A stretch of 64,000 bases of DNA from Rubrimonas sp036788415 (GCF_036788415.1 NZ_DAIQNN010000004.1:1-64000), one strand, 5' to 3'. Counted from the first letter of the stretch, positions 45,201 to 55,038 are shown. Numbers and translations: made by a program. The notes: a model not told the origin generated them from the sequence alone.

Positions 45201-45587
45201 GATCGTCGGCTCGAGCGCGTCGTCTGGCATCTCGGCCTTGGCTTCGTCGATCAGGGCGCGAACGTCGGCGAGCGTCTTGGTCTTGTCCCAGTCGAAATCG
45301 AATTCGAGAAGAAGGCTGGCGTGCCCCTCCGAGGCGATGCCCGTCATCTTCTTGAGGCCCTCGATCCCCTGGACCTTGGCCTCCATCGGCTTGACGAGTA
45401 GGCGCTCCGCGTCGGTCGCGGAGACGCCGGGCAGCCCGACCGAGACGTAGAGCACGGGGATGTCGATGTTGGGGCTGCCCTCCTTGGGCAGGCCTACATA
45501 GGCGACGAGCCCCGCGACCACTGAGAAGATCGCGAGCGCGGCGATCATCCGCGCCCGGTCGACCACCCATGAAATCAGTCCGGTCAT
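42207..45587 (-). CDS. RND efflux transporter (AcrB/HAE1-like)
   Basis: A 1126-residue RND pump with the usual two halves of six membrane helices and two large periplasmic loops. Family markers are VGLPGVSATDAERLL near residue 51 and PITLIFVLSASLIVALIYLP. The proton-relay helix 4 reads GMLVDGGIVVAEY, with one Asp where AcrB has two, and helix 10 has VVNNNIVLID with Asn at the AcrB Lys940 position. The C-terminal tail of 70 residues is Arg/Pro-rich. Its ATG overlaps the adaptor stop (ATGA). No TolC gene is nearby and the substrate is unknown. Confidence 0.92.
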   Translation of the reverse strand: MTGLISWVVDRARMIAALAIFSVVAGLVAYVGLPKEGSPNIDIPVLYVSVGLPGVSATDAERLLVKPMEAKVQGIEGLKKMTGIASEGHASLLLEFDFDWDKTKTLADVRALIDEAKAEMPDDALEPTIKEVNLSALPILIVSLSGDAPQRAMQRLAKDLQREIEALKPVLEAGLAGEREELVEVLVDPLLLEAYDVTASELLAIVSRNNRLVAAGAMQSESGRFAVKLPGNFQSPQEILQTPVRVNGDRIVTIGDIATIRRTFDDAEGTARFNGAPTVALQVKKRTGENLIDTVDLVKATVERSVAAWPSALQAAVSVAYSMDESRQVKDMVRQLEGSVMLAVTLVIAVVVLTLGARSALLVGLSIPLSFLLAFALLGAFGMTVNNMVMFGLILAVGMLVDGGIVVAEYADRRLSEGAEPDEAYAEAARRMFWPIVSSTATTLSAFLPMLFWPGVPGQFMGHLPITLIFVLSASLIVALIYLPVIGGGVARVSAALGRGARGLGGVVGLRSASRPRPLAPAPGRTLFGRVLSLVVTNPVGPFLGIAGAVAAMIGVFAIYSEHGRGVEFFVDTEPERAIVHVRARGNLALAEKDRLVRAVESRILSVEGVEAAFAFAGSGGLEKMGDSGPKDAIGQIQIELAPWGTRPPGDDILAEIGRVGALVPGVFVEIAEQADGPEQGKPIQIRVEAEDWERLLSATAEIGARLRGVEGLVDVDDTLPLPGIDWEVRVDREAAGRDGADIETIGAIVQLVTRGALLDTIRPDDSDEEIDIRVRFPADQRLLSTLRGLNLRTEKGLMPLGNFIEIVPAPALAEITRLDGRRFLLVKADVAPGVNVNERIAAISSMLAADPIPGVITTFQGDQEEQAESQAFLMKAFAAALGLMFAILLAQFNSLYNSVLVLSAVVMSFTGVMIGMMVMDQTFSIIMTGTGVVALAGIVVNNNIVLIDTYREFSRTMPPLEAILRTGEQRIRPVLLTTITTMAGLAPMMFTASIDLTALGAGLRDLLGGGLFTVAGWAAFRSDVMTVGAPAALWWAQLATAVVFGLGSATVLTLVVTPAALAARVWFWRGVAALGAGAGLGPSRAERALRRWARRTAPPDILWDVEEPPAPPRVLPPRAYADAAE

Positions 45588-46669
45588 GGAAGCTCCCGCC
45601 GCAGCGCTTCGACCGCGTCCTCAGCGACGTAGCTCGGCGCCACCGGCGCGCCATCGTCCACGAATTCCTGACCGACGACAATGATCGCGGCGTCGCGCGG
45701 CAGCCCGGCGAGCCAGACGCCGTCCGGGACGTCTGCTAGGATCTCGACAGGGGCGAAGCGCGCGCGGTCCTCGACGGCCAGCCGCACGCCGAGCCGGCCC
45801 GCATCGTCGAGTGTCAACGCCGATTGCGGCGCGAAATGCGCCGCGCGCGGCGGCAGGGCGACCGTGATTTCGGCGGTCATGCCGTCGCGGATCGCGAGGT
45901 CGGGATTGGGGGCGGCGATCTCGACGCGAAAGGTGCGGGTCTGTTCGTCGGCGGAGCGGGCTACGAAGCGGATGTCGCCTTCGATGCGCCTCCCGGTGAC
46001 GAGCCGCGCCTGCGCCGGAGCGCCGACGGTCAGCCGGTCCACGTCGCGTTCAGCGGCGTAGCCCACGACCGCGATCGGGTCGAGCGCGAGCAGCGTGGCG
46101 CAGAGCGAGCCGGGCTGGAGCAGGCCGCCGGTTTCTGCGGTGTCGGTCTCGAGCACGCCGTCGAAGGGCGCGACGATGGCGAGGCGATCGAGGTCGATCC
46201 GGGCGCGGAGCAGGCGGGCGCGCGCCGCCTCGAGCTGCGCCTCGCGGGTCAGCGCCTCGGTCTCGGCGGTGAAGCCGCGCTCGGACAGCCGGCGCGAGGC
46301 GGCGACTTCGGCTTCCGCCTGGCGCAGCTCGGCCTCGGCCTCGGCGAGCGCCGCGGGCCGCTCTCCGGGGTCGAGCCGGCACAGCACGTCGCCGGCCTTC
46401 ACTTGCGCGCCCTTGCGGATCGGCGTGGAGATGACGAGGCCCGAGAGTTCGGCGCGCAGCTCGACGCGGCGGTCGGCTTCGGTGCGCCCGCGGATGGCGA
46501 CCACCTCCGCATAGGGCTGCGCGGCGCTGCGCAGCGCAACGACGCGGGTCGCGCCCCCGAGGTCCTGCGCGACTGCGGGCGGCGCGAGCAGGCAGAGCAG
46601 GGCGAGCGCTGCGCGCAGCGGCGCGGAGGGCGCGCGCGGTGGGGAGGGCATTTGAGTCCGGTCCGTCAT
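45584..46669 (-). CDS. RND periplasmic adaptor (membrane fusion protein)
   Basis: The 361-residue protein has a signal peptide (LRAALALLCLLAPPAVAQ), a lipoyl/barrel-sandwich half LRAELSGLVISTPIRKGAQV, an alpha-helical hairpin (about 105-170), and the second lipoyl half VAPFDGVLETDTAETGGLLQ. It links the inner-membrane pump to an outer-membrane channel. The start is uncertain: ATG 46667-46669 is used, ATG 46691-46693 and ATG 46649-46651 are possible, and none has a clear ribosome binding site. It is coupled to the downstream pump by a 4-nt overlap. Confidence 0.9.
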   Translation of the reverse strand: MTDRTQMPSPPRAPSAPLRAALALLCLLAPPAVAQDLGGATRVVALRSAAQPYAEVVAIRGRTEADRRVELRAELSGLVISTPIRKGAQVKAGDVLCRLDPGERPAALAEAEAELRQAEAEVAASRRLSERGFTAETEALTREAQLEAARARLLRARIDLDRLAIVAPFDGVLETDTAETGGLLQPGSLCATLLALDPIAVVGYAAERDVDRLTVGAPAQARLVTGRRIEGDIRFVARSADEQTRTFRVEIAAPNPDLAIRDGMTAEITVALPPRAAHFAPQSALTLDDAGRLGVRLAVEDRARFAPVEILADVPDGVWLAGLPRDAAIIVVGQEFVDDGAPVAPSYVAEDAVEALRRELP

Positions 46670-46797
46670 GTTGCGGTGCACATCTCGAAACATATAGCCG
46701 GCGGCGTCGGATTTCCATGGGCCGCCCGAGATCCGGGGGTCTTGGCGACGCGCATCGCCGCTTGTAGGGTCGCCCGCGAACGCAGGAGGTCCAGTCT

Positions 46798-47448
46798 TTG
46801 AGCGATGCCGACAGTTTCATCCATGAGGTGACCGAAGAGGTTCGCCGCGACCGGATGTTCCGCCTGTGGAAGCGCTATGGGCCGTTCGCGATCGGCGCCG
46901 TCGTTGCGGCGGTGGCGGCGACGGCGGCGCTGCAATGGCTCGATCATCGGGACGAGGAAGCGGCGCGGCGCGCAGGCGCTGCGCTCATCGCGGCGGCGCG
47001 CTCCCCGGACGCGACGCAGCGTGCGGAGGCTTACGCGGCGGCTGTCGACGCCTTGCCGGCGGGGCCTGCGCTGGCGGCGGAGTTCGGCGCGGCGGCGGCG
47101 CTCGCGGAGTCGGGCGCTTTCGCCGAGGCGGCGGCGCGCTATGCGGCGATCGCGGAGGCCCCGGCGGCGCCCCTGCCGCTCGCGCAATTCGCAGCCTTTC
47201 GCGCTGCAGTGCTGAACGCGGAGGCGCTTGGGCCGGAAGCGACCGCCGCCGCGCTGACGCCGCTGACCGGGCCCGACTCCGCGTTCCGCCTGTTGGCGCT
47301 CGAGGCGCGGGGGGCGGCGCTGCTGGCGGTGGGCGACCATGCCGGCGCGCGGGCCGATTTCGACGCGGTCGCGGCCGATCCGGCGGCGACCGAAGCGATG
47401 CGCGAGCGGGTGCGCGCGCTGTGGGGCCTGCTCGGAGGCGTCCAATGA
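46798..47448 (+). CDS. YfgM-like TPR membrane protein
   Basis: The 216-residue protein has one N-terminal membrane helix (about 29-46, YGPFAIGAVVAAVAATAAL) and an Ala-rich tetratricopeptide-like periplasmic part. It matches the YfgM/TPR_21 family, which in Escherichia coli binds the Sec translocon and periplasmic chaperones. The start is TTG at 46798, supported by AGGAGGT at 46783-46789. It overlaps the bamB-like gene by ATGA, and the order yfgM-bamB-der is conserved in proteobacteria. Confidence 0.88.
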   Translation: MSDADSFIHEVTEEVRRDRMFRLWKRYGPFAIGAVVAAVAATAALQWLDHRDEEAARRAGAALIAAARSPDATQRAEAYAAAVDALPAGPALAAEFGAAAALAESGAFAEAAARYAAIAEAPAAPLPLAQFAAFRAAVLNAEALGPEATAAALTPLTGPDSAFRLLALEARGAALLAVGDHAGARADFDAVAADPAATEAMRERVRALWGLLGGVQ

Positions 47449-48794
47449 GCGCGCTGGCGACGACGAAGCGGGCGCGTCCGACGCGTCGGGCGCGGGCGGC
47501 TCTGCTCGCGGCGGCGCTCGCGCTGGGGGGGTGCTCCGGGTTCTCCGACGAGGATCCGCCGCTGCCCGGCGCGCGCGTTCCGGTGCGGGCGGCGCCCGAT
47601 CCGCGCATCGCCTCGCCCGAGCTCGCGGCGGCGGTCTCCGCCATCGCGCCGCCCGCGCTCAATGCGGACTGGCCGCAACCCAACGCCACGCCCGACCGCG
47701 CGCCGGGGCATCTCGCCGGGCCGACGCGTCCGACGCAGCTCTGGCGCGTCTCGGCGGTGTCGGGCGCGCGGGGCGACGCGCGGATCACCGCCGCGCCGAT
47801 CGTCTCGGGCGGGCGCGTCTTCGCGCTGGGCGCTTCGGCGGACGTCTCGGCTCATGACGCTGCGAGCGGGGCGCGCATCTGGCGCGCGGAGATCGCGCCA
47901 GAGGGCCAGAACGCCTCGGACGGCTTCGGCGGCGGGCTCGCGGAGATCGACGGGCGCGTGATCGCGACGACCGGATTCGGCGAGGTGATCGCCCTCTCGG
48001 CGGCGACCGGAGAGGTCCTCTGGCGGCGCAACCTCGGCGCGCCGATGCGCGCTGCGCCGGCGGTGGATGGCGGGCTCGTGGTCGCGGCGACGCGCGACAA
48101 CACGGCGTTCGGCCTCGACGCCGCGACCGGCGATCTGCGGTGGCGGGTTTCCGGGGCGACCGGGGGGGCGGGCTTTCTCGGCGGCGCGAGCCCCGCGATC
48201 AGCGGACCGGTGGCCGTGCTGCCCTTCGCATCGGGCGAGCTGATCGCGGTGCGGGCGGTGGACGGGCGTCGGCTGTGGTCGGACGCGCTGCGCGGCGGGC
48301 GGCGGGGCTCGGCGATGACCGAGATCGCGGACGTCTCGGGCGATCCGGTGATGGCGGGCGTCGCGGTCTTCGCGAGCAATCAGGCCGGCCTCATGCTCGC
48401 CATCGACGGGCGCAGCGGGGCGCGCGGCTGGACGCGCGACATCGGCTCGACCTCGCCGGTCTGGGTGGCGGGCGCCACGCTCTTCGCGATGAGCGTCGAC
48501 GCGCGGCTTTTCCGGCTCGCGGCCTCGACCGGCGAGACGCTCTGGGCGACCGATCTGCCGAAATGGGGCGACCCGGAGGACCGGGAGGACCTGATCAGCT
48601 ATGGGGGGCCGATGCTGGCCGGCGGCGCAGTGCATGTCACGTCGAGCGACGGGCGGTTGCTCTCCTTCGATCCGCAGACCGGAGCGCAGCTCTCGGAAGC
48701 GCCGCTGCCGGGCGGGGCGACGCTAGGGCCGGTCGTCGCCGGCGGCGTTCTCTACGTCCTGAGCGACGCCGGGGACCTGTTCGCGTTCCGCTGA
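47445..48794 (+). CDS. bamB: Outer-membrane assembly lipoprotein BamB-like beta-propeller
   Basis: BamB is a lipoprotein of the BAM complex that inserts outer-membrane proteins. The 449-residue product has a lipobox ALALGGC with Cys30 and eight-bladed-propeller PQQ repeats such as HDAASGARIWRAEI, LSAATGEVLWRRNL, LDAATGDLRWRVSG and LDPQ-like blades. The ATG at 47445 overlaps the yfgM stop. der follows after 48 nt. Confidence 0.9.
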   Translation: MSALATTKRARPTRRARAALLAAALALGGCSGFSDEDPPLPGARVPVRAAPDPRIASPELAAAVSAIAPPALNADWPQPNATPDRAPGHLAGPTRPTQLWRVSAVSGARGDARITAAPIVSGGRVFALGASADVSAHDAASGARIWRAEIAPEGQNASDGFGGGLAEIDGRVIATTGFGEVIALSAATGEVLWRRNLGAPMRAAPAVDGGLVVAATRDNTAFGLDAATGDLRWRVSGATGGAGFLGGASPAISGPVAVLPFASGELIAVRAVDGRRLWSDALRGGRRGSAMTEIADVSGDPVMAGVAVFASNQAGLMLAIDGRSGARGWTRDIGSTSPVWVAGATLFAMSVDARLFRLAASTGETLWATDLPKWGDPEDREDLISYGGPMLAGGAVHVTSSDGRLLSFDPQTGAQLSEAPLPGGATLGPVVAGGVLYVLSDAGDLFAFR

Positions 48795-48842
48795 GCGCGC
48801 GCCAACTGGACGCCGCGCCGGCGATCGCGTATCGCCCGGCGC

Positions 48843-50189
48843 ATGTCGCTGAAACTCGCCATCGTCGGCCGGCCCAATGTCGGCAAGTCCACCCTGTTCA
48901 ACCGGCTCGTCGGCAAGCGCATCGCGCTGGTGGACGACCAGCCGGGCGTGACGCGCGACTTGCGCGAGGGCGATGCGCGGCTCGGCGACCTGCGCTTCAC
49001 CGCCATCGACACCGCGGGGCTGGAGGAGGCCGAGGAAGGCTCGCTTCAGGGCCGCATGCGCAAGCTGACCGACCGGGCGGTGGCGCAGGCCGACATCTGC
49101 CTGTTCGTGATCGACGCGCGCGCGGGCGTGACGCCGCAGGATCAGGTCTTCGCCGATCTGCTGCGCCGCAGCGGCGCGACCGTGCTGCTCGGCGCCAACA
49201 AGGCCGAAGGGCGGCAGGGCATCGCCGGCGCGATGGAGGCGTTCTCGCTGGGGCTCGGCGAGCCGATCCCGTTCTCGGCGGAGCATGGCGAGGGGATGGA
49301 GGCGCTTTATGCGGCGCTGCAGCCTTTCGTCGACGCTCATGGCGCGGATGCTGAGGACGAAGCCGAGCCCGACGCCCCGCGACCCATCCAGATCGCGGTG
49401 ATGGGGCGGCCCAACGCCGGCAAATCGACGCTGGTCAACGCCATTCTCGGCGAGGAGCGTCTGCTGACCGGCCCGGAGGCGGGGATCACCCGCGACAGCA
49501 TCGGGCTGGAGGTGGAGTGGGGCGGGCGGGTCTTCCGCATCTTCGACACGGCGGGGATGCGCAAGAGGGCGCGGGTGCAGGAGAAGCTCGAAAAACTCTC
49601 CGTGGGCGACGCGCTCAGGGCGATCCGCTACGCGGAAGTGGTGGTCGTGCTGCTGGAGGTCGGCTCGACCTTCGAGACGCAGGATCTGCGGCTCGCCGAT
49701 TTGGCGGAGCGCGAAGGGCGGGCGGTGGTGGTCGCCGTCAACAAATGGGATCTCGAGGCCGAAAAGGCTCAGCGCCTCAAGCAGTTGCGCGAGGAGCTCG
49801 ACCGGCTGCTGCCGCAGCTCAAGGGCGCGCCGCTGGTGACGGTCTCGGCGCTGACCGGGCAGGGGCTCGACCGGCTCCGCGAGGCCGTGATCCGGGCGCA
49901 CGCGGCGTGGAACGTGCGGATCCCCACGGCGAAGCTCAATCGCTGGCTCGCCGCGAAGCTCGAGGAGCACGCGCCGCCTGCGCCGTCGGGGCGGCGGATC
50001 AAGCTGCGCTACATGACGCAGGTGAAGGCGCGGCCGCCGAGCTTCGTGGCGTTCTGCTCGCGCCCCGAGGACCTGCCGGAAAGCTATACGCGTTTTCTGG
50101 TCAACGGGTTGCGGCGCGACTTCAAGCTCGAAGGCGCGCCGATCCGCTTCAGCTACCGCAAGTCGGACAATCCTTACGCCGACAAGTGA
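48843..50189 (+). CDS. der: Ribosome-assembly GTPase Der (EngA)
   Basis: Der is a tandem-GTPase needed for 50S subunit maturation. The 448-residue protein has two G domains: the first with GRPNVGKST (9-17) and DTAGLEE, the second with GRPNAGKST and DTAGM, plus NKWD in the second. The first domain has ANKAEG in place of the usual NKxD, as in many Der proteins. A C-terminal KH-like domain ends the protein. Its final 16 nt overlap the convergent SDR gene. Confidence 0.96.
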   Translation: MSLKLAIVGRPNVGKSTLFNRLVGKRIALVDDQPGVTRDLREGDARLGDLRFTAIDTAGLEEAEEGSLQGRMRKLTDRAVAQADICLFVIDARAGVTPQDQVFADLLRRSGATVLLGANKAEGRQGIAGAMEAFSLGLGEPIPFSAEHGEGMEALYAALQPFVDAHGADAEDEAEPDAPRPIQIAVMGRPNAGKSTLVNAILGEERLLTGPEAGITRDSIGLEVEWGGRVFRIFDTAGMRKRARVQEKLEKLSVGDALRAIRYAEVVVVLLEVGSTFETQDLRLADLAEREGRAVVVAVNKWDLEAEKAQRLKQLREELDRLLPQLKGAPLVTVSALTGQGLDRLREAVIRAHAAWNVRIPTAKLNRWLAAKLEEHAPPAPSGRRIKLRYMTQVKARPPSFVAFCSRPEDLPESYTRFLVNGLRRDFKLEGAPIRFSYRKSDNPYADK

Positions 50190-50872
50190 CGCAGATCGAT
50201 CTCGGCGTTCGCCTCGGGCTTGGCCTCCAGCGCGTCGAACAGCTCGGCGGCCACCGTCTCGGGTCGGGTGAGCGCGGCGCGGTCCTCGCCGGGATAGAAG
50301 CGGGCGCGCAGCGCCGTCGGCATTGGGGGAGGACATGCGCGCATCGCCCGGAGCGCCGTGGCTTTCGATTCAAGCGCCCATGACGTCCAGATCTCTCGCG
50401 CCGCGACCTTGGAGGCGGCGTAGCTGGAGAAGAAGGCGCGGCTCGGGCGCGGGTCGTCCATCAGCACCGCCTGCGCGGCGGGGGCGGCGCGCAGCAACGG
50501 GTCGAGCGATCGGATCAGCCGCTGCGGGGCGCGGGCGTTGATCGCCATCGCCTTGTCGTAATCCTCGGCCGAGGCGTGCGGGGTCGGCGAGAGCATCGGC
50601 GGGAAGGCGGCGCAGTGCAGCCAGAGATCGAGCTTGCCCCAGCGCTCGGCGATGGCGGCGCCGAGGCGCTCAAGGGCGGGGTCGTCGGTCAGGTCGAGCG
50701 GCGTGAGCGTGGCGGCGCCGCCTTCGGCCTTGATCGCGTCGTCGAGTTCCTCGAGCCCGCCGACCGTGCGGGCCAGCGCGATCACATGGAAGCCGCGGCG
50801 CGCGGCCTCACGCGCGCAGGCCCAGCCGAGCCCGCGGGAGGCGCCGGCGACGAAGGCGAGACGGTCGGTCAT
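50174..50872 (-). CDS. Short-chain dehydrogenase/reductase (SDR)
   Basis: A 232-residue SDR with the cofactor motif AGASRGLG (about 9-16), a Asn-less HCAAF in place of the usual NNAG, and the catalytic YAASK. The Ser and Tyr/Lys pattern supports an NAD(P)H-dependent reductase, substrate unknown. It is the last gene of the minus-strand array, 5 nt after purF, and its TAA stop lies inside the end of der. SDR genes at this place after purF are common in Rhodobacterales. Confidence 0.87.
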   Translation of the reverse strand: MTDRLAFVAGASRGLGWACAREAARRGFHVIALARTVGGLEELDDAIKAEGGAATLTPLDLTDDPALERLGAAIAERWGKLDLWLHCAAFPPMLSPTPHASAEDYDKAMAINARAPQRLIRSLDPLLRAAPAAQAVLMDDPRPSRAFFSSYAASKVAAREIWTSWALESKATALRAMRACPPPMPTALRARFYPGEDRAALTRPETVAAELFDALEAKPEANAEIDLRHLSA

Positions 50873-50877
50873 GAAGT

Positions 50878-52359
50878 TCACCGGGAGTTGGGAAGCTTGA
50901 TCTTGCCCTTGGCGATCTGGTCGGAGGGCGGAACGGGGTAGTCGCCGCTGAAGCATGCGTCGCAGAATCGGGGCGCGGCGGCGTCGCGGCCCTCGTCGAT
51001 CCCGCAGGCGCGGTAGAGCCCGTCGAGCGAGACGAAGCGGATTGAGTCGACGCCCAGATGCGCGCGCATCTGCTCCTCGGTCATCTGCGCCGCGAGGAGC
51101 TTGTCCTTCTCGGGCGTGTCCACGCCGTAGAAGCAGGGCCAGACCGTGGGCGGAGAGGCGACGCGCAGATGGACTTCGCGGGCGCCGGCGTCGAGCACCA
51201 TCTCCTTGATCTTGAGGCTCGTGGTTCCGCGCACCACGCTGTCGTCGACCAGCACCACCCGCTTGCCTGCGATCACCGCGCGGTTGACGTTGAGCTTGAG
51301 CCGCACGCCCATGTTGCGGATCTGCTCGGACGGCTCGATGAAGGTGCGGCCGACATACTGGTTGCGGATGATCCCCATGGCGAAGGGAATCCCGCTCTGC
51401 TGGCTGAACCCGATGGCCGCCGGCGTGCCGCTGTCGGGCACCGGGCAGACGAGATCGGCCTCGACAGGCGCTTCGCGGGCGAGTTCGGCGCCGATGCGGC
51501 GGCGGGCCTCGTAAACCGAAAGGCCGTCGATCACGCTGTCGGGGCGCGAGAAATAGACGTATTCGAAGATACAGAAGCGCGGCTTCGCGCGGGTGAAGGG
51601 AAAGATGCTCTCCACCCCCTCCTTCGAGATGATGACCATCTCGCCCGGCTCGACGTCGCGGACGAGCTCCGCGCCGACGATGTCGAGCGCGCAGGTCTCG
51701 GAGGAGAGAATCCAGGTGTCGCCAACGCGGCCCAGCGCCAGCGGGCGGACGCCCAACGGGTCGCGCACGCCGATCAGCTTCGAGCGGGTGATCGCGACGA
51801 CCGAAAATGCGCCTTCGACGCGGCGCAGCGCGTCCTTCATACGCTCGGCGACGGTCTTCTGGATCGAGCGCGCCATCAGATGGACGATGCATTCGGTGTC
51901 GGAGGAGGACTGGAAGATCGAACCGCGCTCGATCAGCTCCGCCCGCAGCGCGTCGGCGTTCACCAGATTGCCGTTATGCGCGATCGAGAAGCCGCCCGAA
52001 TTGAGTTCGGCGTAGAGCGGCTGGACGTCGCGAATCGCCGTCGCGCCCTTGCCGCCCGCCGTCGAGTAGCGGACATGGCCGAGCGCGTGAGTCCCGGGCA
52101 GGGCGGCGATCACCTTGGCGGAGGTGAAGTTGTCGCGCACATAGCCGAGGCGGCGGACGGTGTGGAATTCGCCGGTCGTCGCGTCGTGCGAGACGATGCC
52201 GGCGGCCTCCTGCCCGCGATGCTGCAGCGCGTGAAGGCCGAGCGCCACGAAGCTCGCAGCGCCCTGCGCCCCGAACACGCCATAGACGCCGCATTCCTCA
52301 TGCAGCTTGTCGTCGTCGAATGGGCTGGATAGCGGAAGGCCGGGCGCGCCGCTCAACAT
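50878..52359 (-). CDS. purF: Amidophosphoribosyltransferase PurF
   Basis: PurF commits PRPP and glutamine to purine synthesis. The 493-residue enzyme has a propeptide of 22 residues before the nucleophilic Cys in EECGVYGVFG, glutamine-domain residues RYSTAGG and NGNLVNAD, and the PRPP loop VVLVDDSVVRGTT. C-terminal cysteines (PCFYG and CDACFSGDYP) fit the [4Fe-4S]-containing Bacillus-type enzyme. ATG 52357-52359 has GGAG 8 nt upstream. A promoter candidate lies just upstream, over the end of cvpA. Confidence 0.96.
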   Translation of the reverse strand: MLSGAPGLPLSSPFDDDKLHEECGVYGVFGAQGAASFVALGLHALQHRGQEAAGIVSHDATTGEFHTVRRLGYVRDNFTSAKVIAALPGTHALGHVRYSTAGGKGATAIRDVQPLYAELNSGGFSIAHNGNLVNADALRAELIERGSIFQSSSDTECIVHLMARSIQKTVAERMKDALRRVEGAFSVVAITRSKLIGVRDPLGVRPLALGRVGDTWILSSETCALDIVGAELVRDVEPGEMVIISKEGVESIFPFTRAKPRFCIFEYVYFSRPDSVIDGLSVYEARRRIGAELAREAPVEADLVCPVPDSGTPAAIGFSQQSGIPFAMGIIRNQYVGRTFIEPSEQIRNMGVRLKLNVNRAVIAGKRVVLVDDSVVRGTTSLKIKEMVLDAGAREVHLRVASPPTVWPCFYGVDTPEKDKLLAAQMTEEQMRAHLGVDSIRFVSLDGLYRACGIDEGRDAAAPRFCDACFSGDYPVPPSDQIAKGKIKLPNSR

Positions 52360-52395
52360 CCGCGATCTCCGATGGCGAGGCGTGGAACGCCGCGG

Positions 52396-52424
52396 GGTAT
52401 AGCGGGGCGCGCGGGGGTTGTCAC
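52396..52424 (-). promoter_or_regulatory. Candidate promoter of purF overlapping the cvpA stop codon
   Basis: On the minus strand GTGACA (52419-52424) and TATACC (52396-52401) are separated by exactly 17 bases; five of six and four of six bases match the sigma-70 consensus. The -35 box covers the cvpA stop codon, and the -10 box is 37 nt before the purF ATG, so purF could be made independently of the upstream array. Confidence 0.5.
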
Positions 52425-53008
52425 CCGCCTGTCGCAACGCCGGCGCCTGCGTCCGCCGGGCCGCAGACGCCCATCAGCCGGTCGATGCGCTCGCCGATGA
52501 AGGGCGGCAGCTCGGTGGGCGCGTTGGCGCGCAGCAATTCGGCGGCGTCGGCGATCAGGGCGATGGACCGGGCCTCCTCAAGCGCCGCGATGCGCTGATC
52601 GACGGGGACAAGCAGGCCGTAGAGCAGGTAGAGCACGGCGACGAGGATCACGCCGCGCGCCACGCCGAACAGAAAACCCAAGCCCCGGTCGAAGGGACCG
52701 AGCGCGCTGTCGAGAATCACGCTCGAGATCAGCGGGGTGACGATCGACAGCAGGATCAGGATGGCGGCGAAGGCGACGGCGAAGGCGGCGAGCAGCGAGA
52801 GCGTGCAGGAAGAGCGCAGAAAGTCCCCGAGATAGGGGACTTCGGCGATCAGGGGCTCGACGAAAGGGGCGAAGAAGAAGGCGCCGAGCGCCGCCACGAC
52901 CCAGCCGCCGATCGCGAGCGCCTCGCGGGTGAGGCCGCGCGCATAGGCGAGAAAGCCGGAAATGGCGACGATGAGCAGAATGGCGGCGTCGGCTATGGCG
53001 GCGGTCAT
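52421..53008 (-). CDS. cvpA: CvpA family membrane protein
   Basis: The 195-residue protein has four membrane helices (about 7-22, 31-52, 70-92, 108-130) and the CvpA segment GFLAYARGLTREALAIGGW. CvpA is linked to colicin V production and to envelope homeostasis, and often precedes purF as here. The ATG is at 53006-53008, 6 nt after radA. Confidence 0.93.
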   Translation of the reverse strand: MTAAIADAAILLIVAISGFLAYARGLTREALAIGGWVVAALGAFFFAPFVEPLIAEVPYLGDFLRSSCTLSLLAAFAVAFAAILILLSIVTPLISSVILDSALGPFDRGLGFLFGVARGVILVAVLYLLYGLLVPVDQRIAALEEARSIALIADAAELLRANAPTELPPFIGERIDRLMGVCGPADAGAGVATGG

Positions 53009-53014
53009 CGAAAA

Positions 53015-54394
<1,380 letters not shown>

Positions 54395-54402
54395 GGCGCC
54401 GC

Positions 54403-55023
54403 TCAGGCGGGGTCTTCGGGGCGCAGGGGCGGGAGCGCCTTGCGCGCCGGTCGGGGCTCGTCTTCGTCCACCTTGGCCGGGCCGAACAGGGCGACGGTGT
54501 GCCTCCAGAAGTTTTCCCAGCGCGAGGGGCGGCCGATCTCGACGGCGGCGGCGACGACGGGGTCGCGCACGTCGCGCATCGCCACGTCGAAATCGTCGCG
54601 CGCGCGCTGGAGCTGGGATTGCAGCGCCTCCAGCTGCTCGAGATGACGGCGCTTGGCGGGCTCGGGGAGCCAGCTGAAATCGAGGATCATGCCGCGCGCC
54701 TCGGACAGCAGCGCGCGCAGGCGCTTGAAGTCGGCGGCGTCCTCGTCCACGCCGCGCCGCGCCTCGATGCGGGCGACAGTGTCCTGTTCCGCGTGCAGGG
54801 CGGCCATCCGCCAGGTCTTCCTGAAGAAAGCGGCGAGCTCCTCGGGGGAGAAGCCGTCGCGCTCGATCATGCCGGCGTCCTCATGCACCACGCCGAGGCG
54901 GTTGCAGACGGCGAGCACGCGGGCCACGCGGCGGTAGTTGGTCGCGAAATCCGCAGGTTCTTCGGCTTCGAGATGCTCCTGCGCGGCGCGCATCAGTTCG
55001 GCCCAGAGGGCGTCGTCGGACAT
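54403..55023 (-). CDS. Uncharacterised helical protein in the mla-radA array
   Basis: I do not recognise this 206-residue protein. It is almost entirely alpha-helical and charged, with no signal peptide or membrane helix; LEAEEPADFATNYRRVARVL and FSPEELAAFFRKTWRM are the most distinctive parts, and the middle (about 115-150) has heptad-like leucines that could form a coiled coil. ATG 55021-55023 has a good GGGAGA site. It lies between mlaF and radA with short gaps on both sides, so it is co-transcribed with essential genes. Confidence 0.75.
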   Translation of the reverse strand: MSDDALWAELMRAAQEHLEAEEPADFATNYRRVARVLAVCNRLGVVHEDAGMIERDGFSPEELAAFFRKTWRMAALHAEQDTVARIEARRGVDEDAADFKRLRALLSEARGMILDFSWLPEPAKRRHLEQLEALQSQLQRARDDFDVAMRDVRDPVVAAAVEIGRPSRWENFWRHTVALFGPAKVDEDEPRPARKALPPLRPEDPA

Positions 55024-55038
55024 CGGCGTCTCCCTTGG

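Noticed and set aside
50174..51892. Longer 572-codon version of the SDR gene
   Set aside because: The extension lies inside purF in another frame. The SDR begins at ATG 50872 with its cofactor motif at the correct distance.
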